Assembly: GCA_964030475.1 (NCBI GenBank)
Contig: CAXIPT010000040.1
Coordinates: forward strand, 26,942-90,941
Length of the DNA: 64,000 nucleotides
Origin: Tethya wilhelma
Lineage: Eukaryota; Porifera; Demospongiae; Tethyida; Tethyidae
Direction of reading: 5' to 3'
Made by a program: the position numbers and the translations under genes. Under the pieces are notes generated by a model. That model was not told where the DNA came from, did no database searches, and saw only the letters and a program-made list of their open reading frames with translations. Positions 11,394 to 22,229 of this stretch are shown here, one piece after another. The first letter of the stretch is position 1. Each line of letters starts with the position of its first letter.

Positions 11394-13505
11394 CTACCGT
11401 AGATCATGAACTTTCATACCAAGGAGGTGAATTGGAGATACAATTGAAGGACAAAAGCACTTATCGTAAAATTCTGTTAACTTTGGGAGCAGTCTGTTCT
11501 CCCAAAAGTCAACATCAAAGCTGATACGTTCAATGGATAGTCCTTTATTAGTAAATATAATGAAGTCACACCATTTCCTCTCAGTTATTGCAAGCTGACC
11601 TTGAACTTGGCAGTAGTAAGCATGTTGACGTTTAAGTTTTACAGTATCATCCACCAACAAACAACAAAAATCAGATTCCATTGAAGCCTCTTTAGGAGAA
11701 ATGCCACGGTATTTGTATGGGCACTTTACTTCGGCAAGTCCAAATTGCTCTGTTGATGATGGATCATATACATATGAATCTGGAGATGCTCCTAGGTATG
11801 GATGCTGCTCACAAACGACAAAACCTGCTTTAGAAACAATCATATCGCTGTGTCCATTTAGTTTTTGATACTCTTCATAGCTTTTCAGTGCTACTACTTC
11901 CATCTCTTTTCCCCATTCAACTGCTTTCGTTGAAAGTTTAATCGGATTCAAAAGTTGTTTCACAAGTGAATCTGGGTGAGTACTTGGAAGCATATTAAAT
12001 ATCCTACCAAAGAGTGATGCAGTTAAGTGATAGCGTCTAGCAGAAAACCACAACGAAGACTGAGCTTGATCCTTGGTATTTCTTTCTAGTTCACGAATTT
12101 GATCTAGAGATAAGCAAAGGGTCTCCTTGAACAATGACACTCTCTCAATAAGCTCACTATTTGAAGGGATAGCAAAATCACAACTTGTTTCAGAAGTTGA
12201 CTCAGTGACTACATCTGTCCACACTCTTACATCTTTGTCGTGAATCAATGAAACTCCAAGGCCTATTCCTTTGACTTTTTTTAGCATTTCCATTAGTTGA
12301 TCAGATCCTGTTCCATGGTACTCGGATGGTCTTGGATCGAATTCACTTATTGGTTGTAATGTGTGTTTGACCTTACGTCCATATACATGCTTCTGAAAAG
12401 TAGCCTCGGAAACTTTCATAGAGTCATCTTTACGCTTCCGGGGTTGTTTCCACTTACACGCAAATGATGTTATGGGAAGCGACTCCTCAGAATCAGTTTG
12501 TTCAGGATCATTGATTTGATTAAATTCTGATGGGCACATAGCGACAAGGGAGTGGAGCAGTCCAGAGATGTGTGTACATGAAGCTGACTCACTGTATTGT
12601 GTGTATTTGTGATCAGAGAGGAAAAATTAATGTGCATCATTACAATAGCTACTTAAATTTACTTACCCAGCAGCACATTCACATGTTGCTTTGATGATAG
12701 TAGCAACCTGACCAGTCTTGGCAAGTAATAAGTAGACATGGTAGATACCAGCTTTCATAGATGGTGTCATAATGCACCGCACATGACAGTATTCTGGATG
12801 CCTATAGTTGACTTCAAGTTGATCTAGGCGCCCCGATGCCCAGTGCGTATACCCTCTCTGTAAAGCACGGAAAGCTCCTTCAGTCTTGTTATTACCACAT
12901 CCCAATGCCAGATAAGTGTACAAGAGTCCTACAATCATTATATAGGCACAAAAAAAGAGAATACACAATGTCATCATAATTTGCACTATAAAATTATTCT
13001 GCATGTGTACACAAATATTAACAAACCTGGAGTAACAGGTGGAATATTAAGACTCATCTGCTTGACATTATTAGCCGTGACTAATTCCCATCCTGTAAGA
13101 GGAAGTGCTGGAGGAGGGAGTGCTGAAAAAGTAATCCCAGTAGATTCCTGGACCAGCTGTTGCTGTTTCCGATACAAATATGACCCATCAACATCAATAA
13201 CTGGTAAACTTGACGTGATAGCCGACTTAATCCTAGCAAATGTACATGTATATTATATTACACACAATACCAAATACTAAAATCCAGTCAACTTGTAAAA
13301 TCATGCCTGCAGCGTACCTTTCTATAATTTTTTGTTTCTTCCAAGAAGTTGGAATTGTGATTCCTTGACACAGCAGCCACCAACGTAATTCTGATATTGT
13401 ATGTTTTTCAAATGGCTCTTTGAGAGCAGCTCCAGGAATATCATTCTCTGTCAATGAAATGATCAAAGTAGATGGAGAGGTAATCTGTTCGTTATTACTT
13501 TCCAT
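11394..13505 (-). CDS. SAP-SWIM-YqaJ nuclease gene of the ISL2EU element, 4 exons
   Basis: My model joins, on the minus strand, 13505-13318, 13232-13027, 12928-12667 and 12591-11394. That is 1854 bp (617 aa plus stop), in frame throughout, with GT-AG introns of 85, 98 and 75 bp. Exon 1 carries a SAP-like helix pair (about 35-63, KHTISELRWWLLCQGI). A SWIM zinc motif is assembled across the last junction (C214, C216, C224, H226: CECAAG then ESASCTH). The C-terminal half is a YqaJ/lambda-exonuclease-fold nuclease: R405 in SARRYHLTAS, E448, D490 in GASPDSY, and E506 and K508 in LAEVKCP, followed by QVQGQLA. The D...ExK set is complete. Known ISL2EU elements carry such a partner; its role in transposition is not established. 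Splicing is inferred from sites, frame and motif continuity only. Confidence 0.88.
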
Positions 13506-13514
13506 CTCTATCTG

Positions 13515-13591
13515 TATGTGTGTGTGTGTGAGAGAGAGTGAGTGAGTGAGTGAGTGAGTGAGTGAGTGAGTGAGTGAGTGAGTGAGTGAGT

Positions 13592-13622
<31 letters not shown>
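13515..13622. repeat. (GTGA)n/(GA)n microsatellite in the YqaJ gene 5' region
   Basis: Tandem GAGT units then a pure GA run, just upstream of the YqaJ start codon (13505-13503). If transcribed it lies in the 5' leader. Open frames running through it (Ser-Leu-Thr-His repeats) are artefacts of the repeat. Confidence 0.9.
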
Positions 13623-13623
<1 letters not shown>

Positions 13624-13717
13624 TCACACTGCCTGACTGGTCCTCCAAGCCTGAGCCAGCAGGCCAGGGCTCTCAGAGTTGTTGATGCAGTGTTAACTAC
13701 GGCCACTTCCAGGGATC

Positions 13718-14089
13718 ATTTGCAGGTGGTATAACAAAAAGAGAGCCCAGAGACTCCATTATATAGAGCACTATATTATTGCCTCTCACCTGTAGGCTTC
13801 TTGCAGTCTAACTTCAAGCGCCTGTGTCTCCGGACTGGAAGGTGCTCTGCACGTGGAACAACTTGCAAAATCTTCAGGAAGAGTTGTATTTTTCGATAGC
13901 TCTCGTTAAAATAGATAATACGGTACAGTTAGGCACTTAGCGCATCCTTAAAATGCGCCTTTTTGCCATTTAGTGCAATACAAAATACTCCAGATTAGGC
14001 CCAGCAATGTACTCCGGATATAGACGTCACGTTCAATTATGACGTCAGAACGACGCGCATGCATTCCAATGTCTTATACGAATGGGACT
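13718..14089 (-). repeat. Right terminal inverted repeat of the ISL2EU element
   Basis: Inverse of 9059-9397 (landmarks listed there). It sits upstream of the YqaJ gene, so both genes begin beside copies of the same terminal sequence. Confidence 0.9.
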
Positions 14090-14091
14090 AT

Positions 14092-16556
14092 TGAAAAAAA
14101 TTTTCAGCACTATGGACTTTTTTAGCAAAAACCGTATATTTTCATATGAAAACAATTTTCAGATGAAAAGAAACACTTTGGTTATATTTTTCAAGTCATT
14201 AAAAATTCTCTTGGTGTAAATAACATTCATGGTGAAAAACAAGGTTTTCTCACGGTAGAGATAAAGAGCATAGTTTTTTTTGTGTGATTATGGACTTAGA
14301 AATTTTTCTAAGACCAAAAGTTCACTTTTTGTTTTAAACGTTAAAACGTTTATTTTGACTGGAAAACATTTTTCAGCACAAAAGAAACACATTGGTGAAA
14401 TTTTACATTTTTCTATTGATTAAATATTTTCTCGGTGTAAAAAACATTGTTGGTATAAAACAAAGTTTTCTCATAGTAGAAATATAAAAGTTTTTTTGTC
14501 TGTCTATGGACTAAGAAAATTTTCTAAGACCAATAAGTACACTTTTTGCAAAAAACGTTTATTTTAAATTGAAAATAATTTTCAGCACAATAGTAACACT
14601 TTGGTGAAATTTTACTTTTTTCAACTAATGAAACATTCTCTTGGTGTAAAAAAATTGTTAGTGAAAAACAAAGTTTTCTCAAAGTAGAGATAAAGTACTT
14701 AGTTTTTTTGTGTGACTATAGACTTTGAAAATTTTTTAAGACCAAAAAGTTCACTTTTTTCTTAAAACTTTTATTTTGACTTAAAAACACTTTTCTAAAC
14801 AAAAGAAAAACTCTGGTTAAATTTTAGTTGTATCAACACATAGAACATTCTCTTGGTGTAATAACATTGTTAGTGAAAAACAAACTTTTCTCACAGTAGA
14901 CACAAGAAACAGAGTTTATTTGTGTGACTATGAATTTAGAAAATTTTTTAAGACCAAAAAAGTTCATATTCAACCTAAAACGTTTATTTTGGCTTGATAA
15001 AATATTTCAGCACAAAAGAAACACTTTAGTGAAGTTTTACTTTTTTCTTCAAATTCATGAAACATTCTCTTGGTGTAAAAAAGATTTTTGGTGATAAAAA
15101 AAGTTTTCTCATGGTAGATATAAACAACGTAGTTTTTTTGGGTGACTATGGACTTAGAAAATTTTCTAAGACCAAAAATTTCATTTTTTGCTAAAATCAT
15201 TTACTTCAACTTGAAAAATACTTTCAGCACAAAAGAAACACTTTAGTGAAATTTTACTTTTGTTAACTCATGAAACATTCTCTTGGTGTAAAAAACATTG
15301 TTGGTGAAAAACCAAGTTTTATCAAGGTAGAATTTAGTTTTTTGTGTGACTATGATCTTAGAAAATTTTCTAACATCAAAAAGTTCACTTTATGCTTAAA
15401 GCATTTATTTTAACTAAAATTATTAATTATTTATTAATTAATTTGAAATAACATTGATGGTGAAAAAAATTTTCTCACAATAGAGATAAAGAACTTATTT
15501 TTATTCTCTGATTATGGACTTTGAAAATTCTCTTACACCAAAAAGTTCACTTTATGATTAAAAGATTCATTTCGACTAAAAAAAATTTTTCAGAACTAAA
15601 GAAACACTTTGCTGTAAGTTTACTTTATCAACTTATGGAACATTCTTGTTTGTAAATAACATTGATGGTGAAAAACAAAGTTTTCTCACAGTAGAGATAA
15701 AGAACTTAGTTTTTGTGTGTGACTATGGACATAGAAAATTTTCTAAGACCAAAAAGTTCACTTTTTGCTTAAAACGTTTTTTGATTTGGAAACAATTTTC
15801 AGCACAAAGAAACACTTTGGTGAAATTTTACCTTTACCAACTCTTGGAACATTCTTTTTTTGTAAATAACATTGATAGTGAAAAACAAAGTTTTCGCATG
15901 GTAGAATAAAGAACTTAGTTTTTTTGTGCGACTGTGGACTTAGAAAATTTTCTAAGACCAAAAAGTACACCATTCGCATAAATCGTTTAATTTGACATGA
16001 AAACGATTTTCAGATGAAATGAAACCCTTTAGGGAAACTTTACTTTTTTCCACTCATGAAACATTCTCTTGGTGTAAAAAACATTGTTGGTGATAAACTA
16101 AGTTTTATCACGGTTGAACTTAGTTTTTTTGGTGTGACTATGATCTTAGAAAATTTTCTAACACCAAAAAGTTCACTTTGTGCTTAAAACATTTATTTTG
16201 AATTAAATAATTAATTATTTATTAATTAATTTGAAATAACACTGATGGTGAAAAACAAAATTTTCTCACAGTAGAGTTATATAAAGAACTTAGGTTTTTT
16301 GTCTGACTATGGACTTAGAAAATTTTATAAGACCAAAAAGTACACTTTTTGCAAAAAACGTTTATTTTGAATTGAAAATAATTTTCAGCACAAAAGAAAC
16401 ACTTTAGTGAAATTTTTCTTTTTTAAACTCATGAAACATTCTCTTGGTGTAACAACCATTGTAAGAGAAAGACAAAGTTTTATCAAGGTAGAATTTAGTT
16501 TTTTTTGTGTGACTATGGACTTAGAATATTTTCTAAGACCAAAAAGTTCACTTTTT
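14092..16556 (+). repeat. Satellite A array, forward
   Basis: Continues the unit interrupted by the ISL2EU element (TTGAAAAAAATTTTCAGCAC at 14091). Units repeat the palindromic core near 14510-14530, 15155-15170 and 15945-15960. Two units (about 15415-15450 and 16200-16235) share the insert AATTATTTATTAATTAATTT. Confidence 0.88.
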
Positions 16557-17061
16557 GGGGTACATTCTGTTATGAATATTTAATGAGCAAGAATAAAAAG
16601 TTTCTTTTTGGAAAATTACTACAGCAATTTCCTGCCAAATTTTAAACAACAGCTTAGACAGTTATTCTTTTTAACTTTCAGGCCTAAACAGCGAATAGAC
16701 AACCTTAGCAGGCTTACTACACTCAGAGATATCAACAAAAAGAGTAGCCAAAAATTTTTGGCGTCAGTTTATTTCAAGAGGCAACGTTCCAGATCGACTA
16801 TGGGAGCGTTAGACGCTTATTTCCAACTCTCTGCAGGGCCAAATCTATGGTTGGCTTCTCTTTCTTATAGTATGAAAAAAATGGTAGCTCAAACTTACTT
16901 TTTGTCGTGATTCTGCAGCAAAAGCGAAGACAAAAGCTGCCGTTTCTTTGTCGTTCAACGAGCTGTCAAATTTTTTTTTACATTTGGCCCTGCGCACATA
17001 CAATCCGGTTAAAAAGAGCCTCTTTATACGGTCACACGCGGAATACTTTGGAAAAAAACTG
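16557..17061 (+). mobile_element. Truncated TTAA MITE, inverse of the 55.3-kb copy
   Basis: Nearly identical in inverse orientation to the internal part of 55266-55884, including a shared 100-codon open frame (16608-16910 here, 55525-55827 there). This copy lacks the outer GGTTACG end and the TTAA at its left, and about 200 bp at its right. I regard the shared frame as noncoding because no family motif is visible. Confidence 0.8.
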
Positions 17062-17578
17062 AAAAAAACTGTGTGAAGAAAATTTTCTAAGATCAAAAAC
17101 TTCATTTTTTGCTAAAATCAAATACTTTGAGTTGAAAAATATTTTCAGCACAAAAGAAACACTTTGGTGAAATTTTACTTTTTTCAACTCATGAAACAAT
17201 CTCTTGGTGTAAAAAACATTGTTGGGAAAAAACAAAGTTTTGTCACGGTGGAACTTAGCTTTTTGTGTGACTATGGAATTAGAAAATTTTCTAACACCAA
17301 AAAGTTCACTTTTTGCTTAAAAAGTTTATTTTGACTTGATAACAATTTTCAGCTCAAAAGAAACACTTTGGTGAAATTTTACTTTTATCAACACATGGAA
17401 CACTTTCTTGGTGTAAATAACATTGATGGTGAAAAACAAAGTTTTCTCACGATATAGATAAAGAACTTATTTTTTTGTATGACCAAAAAGTTTACTTTTT
17501 TCTTATAACCTTTTTTTGACTTGAAAACATTTTTTAGCACAAAAGAAACACTTTGGTGAAAATTTTCTAAGACCAAAA
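17062..17578 (+). repeat. Satellite A, forward
   Basis: About 2.5 diverged units after the truncated MITE. Units up to about 17345 match the inverse of 54835-55090 closely. Confidence 0.85.
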
Positions 17579-18247
17579 ACTGTTTGATACTGAAGTGAAA
17601 CACACATCTCCACATCTCAGTGCAAGAACTGTATCATAATATTTACTTGCCTTTCTATATGTTATGATAATAAGAGTCCTGATTCATGTTTAAAGAAGAG
17701 CAAGAGCATCCAGGTATCACAAAATTGTTCCAGGCAACTTGTATTTAATTCCAAATAACGCACACTTTTGTGTGTGGAAAGGGTCGTCAATTCGAATTTT
17801 CTAGAAGCTAATGAATTATGCATGAGTGTAGAAATTAATGGCGGCCATATGGAGGAGGCGCTTTTCGCCTTGTATCTAGCTGCTCAATGAGAGGCGCTAA
17901 AAACCGATAGCAAAAGCGATTGAAGACGAAGAAACCAACTTCATCCGTTCAAGAATCAGCTTCTAAAAGAGAATGGTCTTTGAGATATGGCGTGAGAAGA
18001 TAGAAGAAGAAGAAGAAGAAGAAGAAGAAGAAGATGGAGAAAATTGGAGGCTTGGCAAATTGTAGTTTGTTACTTTAGCGATGGTTTTAGGCCATGATTT
18101 TGGGCTCATTAGAAAGGGAAAGAGCTAAATAGTAGCTTAAAAAGCCTTTTAGTGCTAGGCGCTCAGTTTTGGCAGAGTTATTCGCGTGAATATTTGTATT
18201 GGGCTAATGGGCCATCCGTGCCATTCCTGTGTACCCAGTACTACCGT
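17579..18247 (+). mobile_element. R2 composite repeat, body only
   Basis: Starts near GATACTGAAGTGAAACACAC and ends with GCCATTCCTGTGTACCCAG plus TACTACCGTACTGGG. The same body occurs at 20249-21021, 34043-35204 and, inverted, 52281-52685. Shared features are AATTCCAAATAACGCACAC, GGCGGCCATATGGAGG, a (GAA)n run (18001-18033 here), AGAAAATTGGAGG and GGCCATCCGTGCCATTCC. No coding region seen. This copy lacks the 270-bp foldback head. Confidence 0.75.
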
Positions 18248-18249
18248 AC

Positions 18250-19978
18250 TGGGAATATCTATTGTGAGAAAATTTTGTTTTTCACCATCAATGTTATTTG
18301 AAATTAATTAATAAATAATTAATAATTTAAGTCAAAATAAATGTTTTAAGCATAAAGTGAACTTTTTGGTTTTAGAAAATTTTCTAAGACCATAGTCCCA
18401 CAAAAAAACTAAGTTCTTTATCTCTATCATGCGAAAACTTTTTTTAACGATCAATCATATTTAAACCAAGAGAATTTTCCATGTGTTGATAAAAGTAAAA
18501 TTTCACCAAAGTGTTTCTTTTGTGGTAAAAAATTTTTCAAGTCAAAATAAACGTTTTTAGCAATAAGTGAACTTTTTGGTCATACAAAAAAACTAAGTTC
18601 TTTATCTATACTGTGAGAAAACTTTGTTTTTCACCATAAATCTTGTTTACACCAAGAAAATGTTCCATTTGTTGATAAAAGTAAAATTTCACCAAAGTGT
18701 TTCTTTTTAGCTGAAAATTGTTATCAAATCAAAATAAACCTTTTAAGCAAAAAGTGAACTTTTTGGTCTTGGAAAATTTTCTAAGTCCATAGTCACACAA
18801 AAAAGCTAAGTTCCACCGTGACAAAACTTTGTTTTTCCCAAACAATGTTTTTTACACCAAAAGAATGCTTTATGAGTTGAAAAAAGTCACAAAAAAACTA
18901 AGTTCTTTATCTCTACCGTGCAAAGACTTTGTTTTTCACCAACAATGTTATTTATACCAAGAGAATGTTCCATGGGTTGATAAAGTAAACCTTCACTAAA
19001 GTGTTTCTTTCTTGCTGAAAATTGTTTTTAAGTCAAAATAAACGTTTTAAGCAAAAATTGTACTTTTTGGTCTTATAAAATTTTCTAAGTCCATATCAGA
19101 CAAAAAAACTATTTTTTATTTCTACTGTGAGAAAACTTTTTTTTTACCAACAATGTTTTTTACACCAAGAGATTTATTCATGGGTTCAAAAAAGTAAAAT
19201 TTCACCAAAGTGTTTCTTCTGTGCTGAAATATGATTAACTAAAATAAACGTTTTTTGTTAAATATGAACTTTTTTGTTCGTAGAAAATTTTCTAAATCAA
19301 TAGTCACACAAATAAACTCTGTTCCTTGTCTCTCCAGTGAGAAAACACTAACAATGTTATTTACAACATGAGAATGTTCCATATGTTGATAAAAGTAAAA
19401 TTTAACCAGAGTGTTTCTTTTGTGTTGAAATTGTTTTCAAGTCAAAATAAACGTTTTAAGAAAAAAGTGAACTTTTTGGTTTTAAAAATTTTTTTAAGTC
19501 CATAGTCACACAAAAAAAGTAAGTACTTTATCTCTAATGTTAGAAAACTATGTTTTTCACCAACAATGTTTTTTACGCCAAGATGTTTCGTGAGTTGAAA
19601 AAAGTAAACTTTCACCAAAGTGTTTCTTTTGTGCTGAAAATTATTTTCAATTCAAAATAAACGTTTTTTGCAAAAAGTGTACTTTTTGAACTTATAAAAT
19701 TTTCTAAGTCCATAGTCAGACCAAAAAACTAAGTTCTTTATTTCTACCGTGCAAAAACTGTTTTTCACCATCAATCTTATTTACACCAAGAGAATGTTCC
19801 ATGTGTTAATAAAAGTAAAATTTCACCAAAGTGTTTCTTTTGTGCTAAAAAATGTTTTCAATTCAAAATAAACGTTTTTTGCAAAAAGTGTACTTTTAAG
19901 TCTATAGTCAGACCAAAAAACTAAGTTCTTTATCTCTACCGTGCGAAAATTTTGTTTTTCACCATCAATGTTATTTAC
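18250..19978 (-). repeat. Satellite A array, inverted orientation
   Basis: Units read CTTTATCTCTACCGTG then GAAAACTTTGTTTTTCACC, then GTAAAATTTCACCAAAGTG, which is opposite to 14092-17578. It is interrupted at 19978 by the foldback head of R2 and resumes after 21021. Confidence 0.88.
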
Positions 19979-20248
19979 ACAAGTAAAAAAAAACATTGGA
20001 AATGTATTAACACATAGGAATGGCAAATCGTAAAAAGAACGCAAACAAGATGGTATGGCTGTTTGAGTGTGTGCAGAATTCTTCCTGTGTGGGCTGCATG
20101 TAGTACTCTCTTTCCATGTTTGAGTCCCTCATGTTGCCCATAGGAATAATTCTTTACACACTCAAACAGCCATTCCATCTTGTTTGCGTTCTTTTTACGA
20201 TTTGCCATTCCTATGTCTTAATACATTTCCAATGTTTTTTTTACTTGT
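19979..20248. mobile_element. 270-bp foldback repeat (head of R2), copy 1
   Basis: ACAAGTAAAAAAAA at the left pairs with TTTTTTTACTTGT at the right. The arms continue inward for about 90-100 bp through GGAATGGCAAATCGTAAAAAG and AACGCAAACAAGATGG. The molecule could fold into one long hairpin. Further copies lie at 33772-34042 and 52686-52958. Confidence 0.88.
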
Positions 20249-21021
20249 TTTATTCTCATTTTTTCATTATTCTATGAATCACATTTGTGTTTGTGTGTAT
20301 ATGTTAGTTACATGTATACTATCAGCATGGATATTCAGTGAAGCATCTTAGGAGTCTGGAGCTGTATCTAACAAAATTTACTTGTTTTTGCTCATGTTCT
20401 TATAATGACAACTACATAACAAACCTGAAATTAGTCTATTCATCTCTTTGTGAAGACTGAAAGGTTACAGAGACTTTAGTACAACCAGAAATCTTCAGGT
20501 AAAGCAGGCAAGCAACGTTCAAATTCCAAATAACGCACACTTGTCTATCTGGAAAAGGGTCGTCAACTTGATTTCCCAAGTAGCTGATGAATTATTAATG
20601 AGTATAGAAATGAATGGCTGCCATACGGAGAAAGCGCTTTTCGTCTTGTATCTAGCGACTCAGCTAGAGAGACGAATAACCGATGCAAAAAGCACGTGAA
20701 GACAAAGAAACCAAGTAAATTCGTTCAAAAATTAGCTTCTGAAAGTGAGCAGTCTTTAAGAAAAGTCTTGCCAACATAGAAGAATAAGAAGAAGAAGATG
20801 GAGAAAATTGGAGGTTTGGCATATTTTAGTTAAATACTTTAGCGATGGTTTTAGGCCATGTTTTTAGGTTCATTAGAAAGAGATCGAGCTAAAAAGTAGC
20901 TTTAGAAGCCTTATAGTGCCAAGCGCTTGTTTTTTGCAGAGTTATTAGTGTGAATATTTGTATTGCGCTAATGGGCCATCCGTGCCATTCCTATGTACCC
21001 AGTACTTCCAAACTGGAAAAA
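20249..21021 (+). mobile_element. R2 body, copy joined to its foldback head
   Basis: Same body as 17579-18247, more diverged. With the head (from 19979) it interrupts a satellite unit. The unit is cut after GTTATTTAC and resumes as AAGAGAATGTTCC, so head and body probably moved together. Confidence 0.72.
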
Positions 21022-21181
21022 AAGAGAATGTTCCATAAGTTGATAAAAGTAAACTTTCAGCAAAGTGTTTCTTTAGTTCTGAATTTTTTTAAGTCAAAAT
21101 GAATGTTTTAAGCATAAAGTGAACTTTTTGGTGTTAGAAAATTTTCAATGTCCATAATCAGACAAAAAAACTAAGTTCTTC
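21022..21181 (-). repeat. Satellite A remnant, inverted
   Basis: Less than one unit, ending at AACTAAGTTCTT where a truncated TTAA element starts. Confidence 0.75.
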
Positions 21182-21652
21182 AGCGTGGTCCTAGCTGATC
21201 TTGGAAAATTTTGTGCAAAAGTTGGAGGGTTCGAAGTTCAATAGATTTTCAAGCGTCTTTGGCTTTCTTTCTCCTTGGCTTTGAGCAGCTTTTAAACTAA
21301 ACTCATAAATATATAGACTAATTATTCCTCTACTACCACAAGTAGCGCTAAGCTTCTAATCCTAGAGACTACAGAGAAAACGAGCCAAGAAAACTTATCG
21401 TCGCGATTGCCGCGATCGTGACCTCTCGTGGTTCATGACCTTGTAATGCCACACCTACTTATGGGTTCCAACTCAAACTTAGTATTTTACTAGAGCAGTA
21501 CCTTACCTAAATGCATACCGAGTTTAAAGTTCACTGCTATTGCACATTGCTTGGAGGCGCGCGCTAAAGGTGCAATGACGAGTATACTCGTCATCCGTAT
21601 TTCACGTGCATGCAATAAATGACGAGTATACTCGTCATCCGGCTGTAAAGTG
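21182..21652 (-). mobile_element. TTAA MITE family 1, truncated copy
   Basis: Inverse of 33058-33525. The intact end is GGCTGTAAAGTG followed by TTAA (21653-21656). Two copies of the 20-bp perfect palindrome ATGACGAGTATACTCGTCAT lie at 21575-21594 and 21619-21638. The other end is cut at 21182. No coding region. Confidence 0.82.
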
Positions 21653-21663
21653 TTAATGTTTAC

Positions 21664-22123
21664 CTGAGGTCACAAGAGGAATATGAATACCAACGTCTTT
21701 ACATGTGGCTTCAGAGACCAGTTTCCATTCTGTAAGAGGAGGAGATGGTGGCCCTGGTCGAGCAACTTGTTGTCCAGCTTCAGCAAGAGAGATGTATTTC
21801 TTGTATACATATGATCCATCCACATCAACCACAGGGATGACATTATGTTTGACTTGCTGTATTCTATAAACAGGCAGGGTACACAGAAGTATACAACTAC
21901 AGCTCGTACTTATAGTGTATGTAACTAGACACACTCTACAATAAATATTGCATGCGTACCTGTCTATTACTTACTGCTTTCTCCAAGACTTTGACACATT
22001 GATGCCTCTACACAACAGCCACCAATGTAGCTGAGACACAGTGTGCTTATCGAAAGGCTCGGGGAGGTCAGCTTCAGGTAAATCAGCAGGAGTTAGTGTT
22101 ATCTCCAGTTCTTTTGCTGCCAT
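21664..22123 (-). pseudogene. SAP-domain gene fragment (second YqaJ-partner family), exons 1-2
   Basis: Two exon-like blocks on the minus strand, 22123-21960 and 21863-21664, match exons 1 and 2 of the intact ISL2EU nuclease gene in order, splice phase and sites (donors AG|GTACGC and AG|GTAAAC, acceptor TATAG). Exon 1 encodes PEPFDKHTVSQLHWWLLCRG beside PFEKHTISELRWWLLCQG in the intact gene. Exon 2 keeps IPVVDVDGSYVYKK beside LPVIDVDGSYLYRK. A TAA replaces a lysine codon near the end of exon 1 (after SWRKQ). No SWIM or YqaJ exon follows here; a family-1 TTAA element sits 7 bp past the exon 2 donor. It is a decayed relative, not a copy of 11394-13505. Confidence 0.82.
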
Positions 22124-22229
22124 TCCATAGATTATCAAACTTCAGTCACTTCTAACTCAAGAACGCTACGTTGGATATGAATGCTTCAACTTGCAATGTG
22201 TTGCTCTATGCCTCTAGTTTTACATTAGG

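Larger units (their letters stand above)
9059..14089 (+). mobile_element. Complete ISL2EU-type DNA transposon (5031 bp)
   Basis: The left end AGTCTCATTCG (9059) and the right end CGAATGGGACT (to 14089) are inverted. The inverted similarity continues inward to about 9397 on the left and 13718 on the right, with small indels. A 2-bp AT duplication flanks the element (9057-9058 and 14090-14091). Joining the flanks and keeping one AT gives TTTTTTTTAATTGAAAAAA, which is what the related satellite unit near 5725-5745 shows, so that unit is a paralogous empty site. Two convergent genes lie inside: a THAP-DDE transposase (+) and a SAP-SWIM-YqaJ nuclease (-). This gene pair is known for the ISL2EU (IS4EU) superfamily. 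Both genes look intact. Confidence 0.92.

Noticed and set aside
16608..16910. 100-aa frame repeated at 55525-55827 as a conserved protein
   Set aside because: The copies are inside a recent inverted duplicate of a TTAA MITE; high identity reflects recency, and no domain or start context supports coding.
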